From Nitrospinaceae bacterium (GTDB lineage Bacteria; Nitrospinota; Nitrospinia; Nitrospinales; VA-1): a stretch of DNA of 54,116 nt. Shown piece by piece: positions 44,801 to 52,500 of the stretch; within the stretch, counting starts at the first letter, position 1; each line of letters begins with the position of its first letter. The translations under genes and the position numbers were made by a program. The notes beneath the pieces were generated by a model. It saw only the letters and a list, made by a program, of their open reading frames with translations, ran no database searches and was not told where the DNA came from. The DNA lies in contig JAJDAZ010000044.1 of assembly GCA_029261595.1 (NCBI GenBank), forward strand, positions 95,377-149,492. The letters are read 5' to 3'.

Positions 44801-46809
44801 TCGTGTTCTGGCATGACCACGCCTTCGGCGCGACCACCTGGCCGCACGGCGGCATCGGATCGACCATTGTTGAACCGTGGGGATCGACTTATCATGATCC
44901 TAAAACGGGGAAACCGATTCGTAGCGGTGTTGTTGCCGATATCCACGGTACCGAGCCTTTCGCTTACGGGCGAAACGGAAGTTTCCGTGAAATAGTGGTT
45001 CAGTTGCATGACACTGTGCCGCACACGGCTCAGTTAGTGACAGCGGGGAATCCTCCGGGATTGTCCCGAGAGAACGCCATTGCGGCGGGTCAGTCCATCT
45101 CTTTTCAGATGCCTGACACCATGCTGGAAGTGGCATTCCCTCACCTGAACGGCGGGACGCACACGACGGGAGGCGGTTTCAACTTCCGCGCGGCTTCATT
45201 GTCCGCACGGTTGGCTTCCAATAAAGACGCATCTCAACTGTTCAGCAGTATAACGCATCGAGATCCGGACACACCCATGCTGAGCGCCTATGTGGGCGAC
45301 AGCATTATGTTCCGTGTTCTTCATGGCATGATGAACGAGACCCACACCTTCGTTGTTTCCGGTCATGGTTATCGACCTGAGCGCTACGATGTGGATTCTC
45401 GGGTCACCAATGCCCTGCATGTGGGAATCGCCGAACGTTATGATCTGGCGACCACCGCAGGCGGTTATCAGCAGATGGCGGGAGACTATATGATCTATGA
45501 CGGTCGAACCTCCCATCTCTCTGAGGGTAGCTGGTCGATCTTGCGTATTCATGATACGTTGCAGAAGGACCTGAAAACGTTGCCTGGCAATGGGGAGAAA
45601 GAGTTTAAGAAGAAAGTTAAAAAGACTCTTTGTCCAAAAGGCGCTCCTGTGAAGAACTTCAGCGTGGTTGCGATCAACAAAGCGCTGAAATTCAATCCCA
45701 ACACCGAGGATGAGATTGAGGTCGATTTCGAGCGCAAACTCATCCTTGCAAACGCCGAAGGCAAAATCTTCGCGCTTGAAGGCGAAGTGAGCAAGGCCGC
45801 GGACAGTGGCGTGATGCCGCATCCGTTGACCCTGCGCGCCAACATCGGCGATTGTATTAAAGTCAAGCTGACCAACCGCTTGAAAGAAGGGAACGCTTCC
45901 CTGCACGCCAATAACCTGGCGTTCGATCCTATGGACTCTCAGGGAATCAATGTAGGAAACAATCCTGGAGATCAGACGGTTAAGCCTGGCAAGTCCAAAG
46001 TATTCACTTTTTACGCGCATAAAGATTACAACATCAACGGCGCGTTGTTGTGGGATTTTGGTAACTTGACGACCAACGTCAGGGACGGTTTGTACGGCGG
46101 CATCATCATCGGGCCTCGCGGTTCGGTGTATCGCGATCCGGAGACGGGGAAAGACATTTCCCTTGCTAACTCGTGGAAAGCGGATGTCATCATCGACAAA
46201 TCGTTTCCTGAGAACACACACCTTGAGAACTACCGCGACTTCGCGTTGTATTTCCAGGACGAGGATAATATCCTCGGGACATCCTTCATGCCTTACCTGC
46301 AGAACGTAGCAGGATTGACCGGCGTGAACTATCGTCTGGAACCCTGGAGCTACCGTGAGGACGAAGGTTGTGAGCTGGGTAATATGTTCACTCCTTGTGT
46401 GGCCGCAGACAGCGACCCCGCGACCCCGACGCTGAAAGCGCAAGCGGGCGACCGGGTCATGATCAATGTCTTCGGCGCGCACAACGAGCAGAACCAGATG
46501 TTCAACCTCGACGGTCATCAGTGGCGCCGCCACTTGAATCAGGTAGGTTCTGATATGATCGACGTTGAGGAGTTCGGTGGCGGTGAGTACATCCAGGCGT
46601 TTTTCACGGCTGGCGGTACTTACAATAACCCCGGAACCTATCTCTGGTTGAACGCCCGAACCCCTTATCAGCAGGCGGGGCAATGGGGTTATTTCAAGGT
46701 TCTGCCAGCAGGTGAGAGGTCGATTCTGCCTTTGGGATCAGCTAGCCCCAAGGGAGTGAAATCAGCTTCCAACCCCGAGGAGAACGATCGGTTATCAATG
46801 AATCGATAA
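41863..46809 (+). CDS. Giant secreted multicopper oxidase, copy 2
   Basis: 1648 residues with GAGGAGG upstream of an ATG-ATG start. Signal peptide about 1-35 (LFVLLLVGLSVGSAMA), sharing its sequence with copy 3 but not with copy 1. The mature part is collinear with copy 1 and keeps every copper motif: HSHHPHGG, HCHVAHHYVAGM, HPHFFQFD and FWHDHAFG. The three CP(S/G/K)GA units are also kept. Differences from copy 1 are mostly conservative. Close to the C-terminus it is nearly identical to copy 1 at DNA level, whereas near the N-terminus it is closer to copy 3. Confidence 0.93.
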   Translation: MMQSQLLIRKRGLGAWMLFVLLLVGLSVGSAMAEINQHSGHGSPSPMNPAVDRPAWLDKLENQLDHEDVMSGLEGSQEKLDQTFMHLMDRLQDKLKEHAAPASSGGGFHDSWAAHQLGQSYLLGPSKVAEQVFKGAHCPSGAPVKSYDISAINVEVTLNAWGDYYPGYMYVLTKDIDRVRKDEARNAKAREDDKDPGAIITGLQGDVIQPLTIRGNQGDCVRFKIRNAVEDEDIGFQVNGSSMIISSTGLPATAASPGAIIAAEGTQDFEWYIPIDEQEGSHMIMSHAGRDPSALGLIGAFIVEPVGSVYLNPWTGGPLENGWMAMIVNPDERDFREFALFYHEVGDESFRPLNRHGEMIPQRDPQTDAYRPSAREMNYRSEPFGINNLAVQEKMFHYEDESLSYSSYTFGDAPTTIPRSYLGDPAKFRLIHGGGEVFHSHHPHGGTIRWTRSPQVEPGLKNLTTAAWDGPVKYPVVRTTTDRVDVEVIGPAEALDLETECGSGLCQRLAGDFLFHCHVAHHYVAGMWGYWRVYNTLQDGNYPFGSTDIMRPLKELPDREGRIPKGVSSDKLVGKTMDWFGKKFDIVSKGNSKWNKESPIVNIKSWVKYMLPPQGQPGHTDDETGQIKAYDGTVWDYAWKGTTALSEREPTYDMAKYKSPHPGKRHPIQFSPLTGKLAWPHMTPHFGKRVPFARHHGGAPWLEPFHMETDITTLASESGNGNSGPNVESSAPAKPGEHGRWSLCPGGAGRKQYNLHFINTPIELSGAVGKTPPIIDKYGLIYVIDEEMAAVKADPKKAIPLVIRANVYDCVDLLLTSEWDDDDFTNFQMSKVNIHPHFFQFDNQASDGVISGFSYDQSMRSYRQFTKKMKDGHHVGMPVPMNAKLLKSVKAGSSTVEIQMAKSATPFHVGADIIVGIEVPNKKDARWIKSMSPDPNKNPAKDGKYKITFTQAMTHDHAAGQIVSTEYVRYRWWVDVDMGLVFWHDHAFGATTWPHGGIGSTIVEPWGSTYHDPKTGKPIRSGVVADIHGTEPFAYGRNGSFREIVVQLHDTVPHTAQLVTAGNPPGLSRENAIAAGQSISFQMPDTMLEVAFPHLNGGTHTTGGGFNFRAASLSARLASNKDASQLFSSITHRDPDTPMLSAYVGDSIMFRVLHGMMNETHTFVVSGHGYRPERYDVDSRVTNALHVGIAERYDLATTAGGYQQMAGDYMIYDGRTSHLSEGSWSILRIHDTLQKDLKTLPGNGEKEFKKKVKKTLCPKGAPVKNFSVVAINKALKFNPNTEDEIEVDFERKLILANAEGKIFALEGEVSKAADSGVMPHPLTLRANIGDCIKVKLTNRLKEGNASLHANNLAFDPMDSQGINVGNNPGDQTVKPGKSKVFTFYAHKDYNINGALLWDFGNLTTNVRDGLYGGIIIGPRGSVYRDPETGKDISLANSWKADVIIDKSFPENTHLENYRDFALYFQDEDNILGTSFMPYLQNVAGLTGVNYRLEPWSYREDEGCELGNMFTPCVAADSDPATPTLKAQAGDRVMINVFGAHNEQNQMFNLDGHQWRRHLNQVGSDMIDVEEFGGGEYIQAFFTAGGTYNNPGTYLWLNARTPYQQAGQWGYFKVLPAGERSILPLGSASPKGVKSASNPEENDRLSMNR

Positions 46810-46827
46810 CCCGATAAGTTTCAATCT

Positions 46828-46862
46828 AAAGGGAGTCCGATTTTTCGGGCTCCCTTTTTTTT
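46828..46862 (+). terminator. Intrinsic terminator after oxidase copy 2
   Basis: AAAGGGAGTCCGA-TTTT-TCGGGCTCCC followed by eight T residues; the loop-closing pair differs from that after copy 1 by a compensated change (G-C to A-T). Confidence 0.92.
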
Positions 46863-46871
46863 GGAGTTTTC

Positions 46872-46899
46872 TTGTGGTTTGTGATATTAATGCTATAAT
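46872..46899 (+). promoter_or_regulatory. Extended -10 promoter for copper protein, copy 2
   Basis: TTGTGG (46872-46877), 16-base spacer, TGC-TATAAT (TATAAT at 46894-46899). Same spacing as in the first module. Confidence 0.75.
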
Positions 46900-46980
46900 C
46901 TTTCGCCATAAAACTAAAAGTCAGTGAGATCGGTTAGGGAAAAAGGATTTTTTTGTTAAATTAAGGAGGAAAAAATAGCG

Positions 46981-47784
46981 ATGAAAAAGGTAACAGTAGC
47001 AATTTTAGTTGTTGGAATCACGTTTGTCTTGAGTGTCTCCACGAGCTTTGCCAAGAAAGCAAGCTATGAAGAGGGCGCCGCAGGCGGCGGGTCCATCAGT
47101 GGAGCGGTTAGTTTCAAAGGGGATGTTCCGGCTCCCATCATGGAAGATTTGAATAAAGGTAAAAACGTCGAGTTTTGCGTGCAACATCCCACAACAGATG
47201 CAAAGACGGGTATCCGGACTCGGCAAAAAGTTGTTGTTTCTGGCGGGAAGCTTCAAGATGCAGTTGTGTTCATTGAAGATATTACCAAAGGAAAAGCCTG
47301 GCCTACAGAAATGGTCAATGTCGATTTTAAGACTTGTGACATTTTTCCCAAGATGATGACCGTCCGAAAAACTCCCAAAGGGCAAAAAGAAGGGTTGTTG
47401 ACCATTACTAATCAGGACACTGAAATCCTGCACAATCCGCACGGATACTCGGTGGCAGGCGCCAATCGCAAGACCCTGTTCAACAAGCCGTTGCCTTCAA
47501 AAGGAAGTTCTGCGGATGTCACAGGGACTTTCAAGCGTTTCAAGCAGAAAAAAGATGACCATTTCTTCCTGCAGTGCGATCAACACAACTACATGGAAGC
47601 AGATGGACGGATCGTGTGGAACCCTTACAATGCTATCAGCGGCGCCGATGGATCTTTCAAGATCGATGGGATTCCGGCAGGCAAGTACAAGGTAACCGCA
47701 TGGCATCCTTATGCTGGCGAATCCACTCAGGAAGTGACTGTAGCTGACGGTGAAGCCAAAGCGGATTTCACTCTCGGAAAATAG
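46981..47784 (+). CDS. Secreted blue-copper-like protein with carboxypeptidase-regulatory-like tail, copy 2
   Basis: 267 residues; AAGGAGGA upstream of the ATG. Signal peptide about 1-24 (VGITFVLSVSTSFA). It keeps the candidate ligands of copy 1: TEILHNPHGY and QCDQHNYM, plus the KIDGIPAGKYKVTAWHPYAGE tail. Substitutions relative to copy 1 are scattered and include some in the loops between strands, but none falls in the ligand motifs. Confidence 0.85.
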   Translation: MKKVTVAILVVGITFVLSVSTSFAKKASYEEGAAGGGSISGAVSFKGDVPAPIMEDLNKGKNVEFCVQHPTTDAKTGIRTRQKVVVSGGKLQDAVVFIEDITKGKAWPTEMVNVDFKTCDIFPKMMTVRKTPKGQKEGLLTITNQDTEILHNPHGYSVAGANRKTLFNKPLPSKGSSADVTGTFKRFKQKKDDHFFLQCDQHNYMEADGRIVWNPYNAISGADGSFKIDGIPAGKYKVTAWHPYAGESTQEVTVADGEAKADFTLGK

Positions 47785-47814
47785 TTGGAAAGTTTAAACA
47801 AGCTAAAGATCAAG

Positions 47815-47847
47815 CGGCATCGGGAATTTTCCCGGTGCCGTTTTTTT
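47815..47847 (+). terminator. Intrinsic terminator after copper protein, copy 2
   Basis: CGGCATCGGG-AATTTT-CCCGGTGCCG followed by seven T residues. The stem is conserved with the copy 1 hairpin. Confidence 0.92.
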
Positions 47848-47876
47848 ATAGCAAGTGATTTGTCTTTGGGAGAGGG

Positions 47877-48380
47877 TTAGCGGGATTTATTTTGCGATGA
47901 ATTGGCGAGATAACGCTCTCGTAATAATTCGACCCGTTCGAGGTGTTCCTGCTCAATTTTTTCCAGCAATACCATAAAGGTTTTGGTTTCGATGTCCCTG
48001 CAGGATTCCTGGAGGAGACCATAAAACTCGCAGGATATTTTTTCAGCTTCAATGGCAAAATCCAGCGCTTTATTAATTCCCTGGAATTTTGGCAACTCCT
48101 TAAAAATCTCATCCACTCTAGGGAAAATATCCGTTTGAAAATGAGTGTTTATCAAGTTCCTCAGGTTCGGATCGTTTTCCCACCCATATTGACTCGCCCC
48201 TTTTTCATCCAGTAATTTTCTGAACTGAATCTCGTGGCTGGCTTCTTCCCTTGCCATGAGGAGAAGAAATTCCTTAACTTCCGGGTCGTCCATATGCTCG
48301 GCCAATGCATTGTAAAAATCTTTTCCTTCGCCCTCAATTTTTGTCGAAAGCACCAGAAGTTCTTTATTTTCGATATTCAT
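47877..48380 (-). CDS. Ferritin-like diiron protein, copy 2
   Basis: 167 residues. Candidate ligands are kept: EGEGKDFY, REEASHEIQF, AIEAEKISCEFY and KIEQEHLERV. Like copy 1 it has no signal peptide. Several surface positions differ (for example DEKGASQYGWENDP against DEKGDNPYGWEKDP), so this gene diverges faster than the oxidase or sigma genes. It converges on the copper protein gene with a strong terminator in the 90-base gap. Confidence 0.85.
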   Translation of the reverse strand: MNIENKELLVLSTKIEGEGKDFYNALAEHMDDPEVKEFLLLMAREEASHEIQFRKLLDEKGASQYGWENDPNLRNLINTHFQTDIFPRVDEIFKELPKFQGINKALDFAIEAEKISCEFYGLLQESCRDIETKTFMVLLEKIEQEHLERVELLRERYLANSSQNKSR

Positions 48381-48531
48381 TTAAAGTTCACTAAATAAAG
48401 AAGTTATATGATAAAAGAATCAATTGTCATTCTCAATTCAAAGAATAAAAAACCATTCGTGTCTTTTATAGGAAAATTCCTAATTTTGGCCTTATTGAGA
48501 ATAAACGCATATATACCTTTCAATGATATTC

Positions 48532-48606
48532 GATATTTTATAATATTCCTTAAAAATAACAAAAAATATTTCCCCTGGGGGAAACCCCTCAAAATGGAAC
48601 CCGGTT
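48532..48606 (+). promoter_or_regulatory. Conserved 75-base leader of ECF sigma gene, copy 2
   Basis: GATATTTTATAATATTCCTT starts exactly 75 bases from the sigma TTG, as in copy 1. An ATG at 48594 opens MEPGFGIFIKV and overlaps the sigma start out of frame; here that frame is also open further upstream to 48408. A CCCCTGGGGGAAACCCC stretch just before it could form a small hairpin not present in copy 1. Confidence 0.55.
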
Positions 48607-49176
48607 TTGGAATTTTTATTAAGGTTTAAAGAGAATAATCCTACCCAGACGGAGGAGAATAACTTCACCCTGCACATCTATCCCCATGCAAGGGTCATTC
48701 TGGGTTGCGCCTTTAAATTATGCCGTGATAAGGATCAGGCCGAAGACCTGGTTCAGGAAACATTTTATTATGCTTTAAAAAACTTTCATCAGCTCAGGGA
48801 TCTGACCAAGTGCAAGTATTGGTTGTTTTCCATTCTTAGAAACCTCTTTTTAAAAACGGTGGAAAGACGGAAGAACTGGATTGAGATCGAGTTCGATGCG
48901 GTCTGCGAAAGTCTTCTTGATGATAACAAAATGAATCCTGAGCATGATTTTATGCAAAAGGAGTTAAAAAACAATATCCAATGCTCTCTGGACACTCTGG
49001 ATGAAAGGTTGAAATTTCCGATCCTGTTATTTTATTTTGAGGGCCGTTCGTATAAAGAGATTTCGGAAATTCTCAATATCCCTATGGGTACGGTGATGTC
49101 CCGGATAGCCAGAGCCAAAGTTTACCTCAAACGGGAACTGATAAAAAAACAGCCCGATCTGGGGCAACCGGAATAA
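48607..49176 (+). CDS. ECF (group 4) RNA polymerase sigma factor, copy 2
   Basis: 189 residues, TTG start, same length as copy 1. Region 2 (ILGCAFKLCRDKDQAEDLVQ, YYALKNFHQLRDLTKCKYWLF) and region 4 (FPILLFYFEGRSYKEISEIL, NIPMGTVMSRIARAKVYLKREL) are nearly unchanged, which suggests the two factors read the same promoters. The N-terminal 25 residues and the C-terminal tail differ. It reads toward oxidase copy 3 with about 390 bases between. Confidence 0.92.
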   Translation: MEFLLRFKENNPTQTEENNFTLHIYPHARVILGCAFKLCRDKDQAEDLVQETFYYALKNFHQLRDLTKCKYWLFSILRNLFLKTVERRKNWIEIEFDAVCESLLDDNKMNPEHDFMQKELKNNIQCSLDTLDERLKFPILLFYFEGRSYKEISEILNIPMGTVMSRIARAKVYLKRELIKKQPDLGQPE

Positions 49177-49178
49177 TT

Positions 49179-49505
49179 TTATAATCCGCATTCGTGATCT
49201 TCAGATTTTTTTCGATTTCTCTCCACACCATCCTCCTGCTGTATTGACTCACCGATAAAACACATGATTTTGAAATTTCCAAAACACTCTCCATCTTTAG
49301 TTTTCCAAATAAAATCTTTCATGAAAAAGTTCCTGTTTTTCGGGAATATTTTCAGGCCAAACGTATCTTTTAGAAGCGACTTATAAAAGAAGGTCAGGCG
49401 GTCAATCGGTCCGGTTTTTATTGCCTGTTGTTCTTTCTTAGGTTGAGTTTTTTCAGCAGAAAGGGGTCTTGAATTTGTCTTCCGTAAACCTGATGGATCT
49501 GGATT
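49179..49505 (-). pseudogene. Minus-strand remnant matching 41522-41806
   Basis: An open frame without a usable start codon that includes LLKDTFGLKIFPKNRNFFMK and ends EDHECGL. The C-terminal half aligns with the 94-codon frame in the previous module while the N-terminal half is shifted. Best read as a decaying small gene or a conserved noncoding region. Confidence 0.35.
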
Positions 49506-49568
49506 TCACTAAGCCCTTAGAGAACAGTTAAATGGCGGGATTTTATCATTACTTGAGGAGGTAACTTT
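49505..49568 (+). promoter_or_regulatory. Conserved leader of oxidase copy 3
   Basis: TTCACTAAGCCCTTA, AACAGTTAA, TGGCGGGA, TTATCATTAC and GAGGAGG in the same order and distances as before copy 2. It includes the Shine-Dalgarno. Confidence 0.5.
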
Positions 49569-52500
49569 ATGATGCAAAGCCAATTTATTAATCCAAAGCG
49601 AGGCTTTGGAGTCTGGATATTGTTTGTCCTGCTCCTGGTGGGCCTCAGTGTTGGCTCCGCTATGGCGGAAACCATCCAACACAACGGACATGGCAGTCCG
49701 TCACCGATGAATCCGGCAGTAGACCGGCCAGCCTGGCTGGACAAGCTGGAGAACCAGCTCAGTCACGAGGACGCAATGAGCGGGCTGGACGGGAGCCAGG
49801 AAAAAATGGACCAGACCTTCATGCACTTGATGGGTCGGCTCCAGGACAAGCTCAAGGAACATGCGTCCCCCGCATCTTCCGGCGGCGGATTCCACGATTC
49901 CTGGGCGGCTCATCAATTGGGCCAGAGCTTTTTGCTCGGGCCTTCCAAAGCCGCCGACCAGGTGTTCAAAGGCGCGCATTGCCCAAGCGGCGCGCCGGTC
50001 AAATCGTACGACATAACCGCGATCAATGTGGAAGTGACCCTGAATGCATGGGGCGACTATTACCCCGGTTACATGTACGTTCTGACCAAGGACATCGAGC
50101 AGGTCCGCAAAGATGAAGAAAGAAACGCCGAGGCCCGTGAGGATGATAAGGACCCTGGGGCCATTTTAACCGGTCTGCAGGGAGATGTTATTCAACCCTT
50201 GACGATTCGCGGCAACCAGGGCGATTGTGTCCGGTTTAAGGTCAGAAACGCGGTTGAGGATGAAGACATCGGTTTCCAGGTGAACGGTTCCGCGATGATC
50301 ATCAGTTCATCCGGTTTGCCCGCCACCGCCGCGTCACCCGGCGCGATCATTCCTGCGGAAGGCACGCAGGATTTCGAGTGGTATATTCCGATCGACGAGC
50401 AGGAAGGCAGTCACATGATCATGAGCCATGCAGGACGGGATCCGTCCGCTTTGGGATTGATCGGTGCTTTCATCGTTGAGCCGGTGGGTTCGGTTTATCT
50501 GGATCCCTGGACCGGCGGTCCTTTGGAAAACGGCTGGATGGCGATGATCGCCAACCCGGACGAAAAGGATTTTCGTGAATTCGCATTGTTTTATCACGAA
50601 GTCGGAGACGAATCGTTTCGTCCGTTGAATCGTCATGGGGAGATGATCCCTCAGCGCGATCCGCAGACCGATGCGTACCGTCCTTCGGCGCGTGCGATGA
50701 ATTATCGCAGTGAGCCGTTCGGCATCAACAACCTGGCGGTTCAGGAAAAAATGTTTCACTATGAGGATGAATCGCTTTCTTATAGTTCTTACACCTTTGG
50801 CGATGCACCCACCACGATTCCCCGGTCTTATCTGGGCGATCCCGCCAAATTCCGCTTGATTCATGGCGGCGGCGAGGTGTTTCATTCGCATCATCCGCAT
50901 GGCGGAACCATCCGCTGGACCCGTTCTCCGCAAGTTGAGCCGGGCCTGAAAAACCTCACGACAGCCGCCTGGGACGGTCCGGTGAAATATCCGGTTGTAC
51001 GGACCACGACGGACCGTGTGGACGTTGAAGTCATCGGCCCTGCTGAAGCTCTCGATCTTGAGACCGAGTGCGGTTCCGGTTTGTGTCAGCGTCTGGCGGG
51101 TGACTTTTTGTTTCATTGCCACGTGGCGCATCATTACGTCGCCGGCATGTGGGGCTACTGGCGTGTGTACAACACTCTGCAGGACGGCAACTATCCGTTT
51201 GGCAGTACCGATGTCATGCGTCCTTTGAAGGAGCTTCCCGACCGTGAAGGCCGGATTCCCAAAGGCGTGAGTTCCGACAAGCTGGTTAACAAGACGATGG
51301 ACTGGTTTGGCAAGAAGTTCAATATTGTCGACAAGGGCAATAGCAAGTGGAACCAGGAGAGCCCGACCGTCAATATCAAATCCTGGGTCAAGTACATGCT
51401 TCCACCGCAGGGTCAACCCGGACACACGGATGACGAAAAAGGTCAGATCCTGGCCTACGACGGCACCGTATGGGATTACGCCTGGAAAGGCACCACCGCA
51501 TTGTCCGAGCGTGAACCGACCTATGACATGGCGAAGTACAAATCGCCGCATCCTGGTAAACGGCATCCGATTCAGTTTTCGCCGTTGACCGGTAAGCTGG
51601 CATGGCCGCACATGACGCCGCATTTTGGCAAACGCGTGCCTTTTGCCCGTCATCATGGCGGAGCGCCGTGGCTGGAGCCGTTTCATTTGGCGACCGACAC
51701 CACAACTCTGCCATCGGAATCCGGTAGCGGAAACAACGGTCCCAATGTGGAAAGCAGCGCGCCCGCGAAACCGGGTGAACAAGGCCGTTGGAGTCTTTGT
51801 CCGGGTGGCGCAGGCAGGAAGCAATACAACCTGCATTTCATCAACACGCCGATCGAGCTTTCCGGCGCAGTTGGTAAAACACCGCCCATCATTGATAAAT
51901 ACGGTTTGATCTATGTTATCGATGAGGACATGGCTGCTGTTAAAGCTGACCCGAAGAAAGCCATTCCTCTGGTCATTCGGGCGAATGTTTACGATTGCGT
52001 AGACGTTCTTCTGACCAGCGAATGGGATGATGATGATTTTACGAACTTTCAAATGTCGAAAGTCAACATCCATCCGCATTTCTTCCAGTTCGACAATCAG
52101 GCGTCGGATGGTGTTATTTCCGGATTCTCATACGATCAGTCCATGAGATCTTACCGGCAGTTCACCAAGAAGATGAAAGACGGTCACCATGTGGGAATGC
52201 CCGTTCCGATGAACGCCAAACTGCTGAAAGCGGTGAAAGCGGGTTCGGACACGGTCGAAATCCAGATGGCGAAGAGCGCGACTCCTTTCCATGTGGGAGC
52301 GGATATCATTGTTGGTATCGAAGTTGCCAACAAGAAGGACGCTCGCTGGATCAAGTCCATGACTCCAGATCCCAACAAAAACCCATCAAAAGACGGGAAG
52401 TACAAGATCACATTTACCCAGGCAATGTCGCATGACCATGCCGCCGGGCAGATCGTGAGCACCGAGTACGTCCGTTACAGATGGTGGGTGGATGTTGATA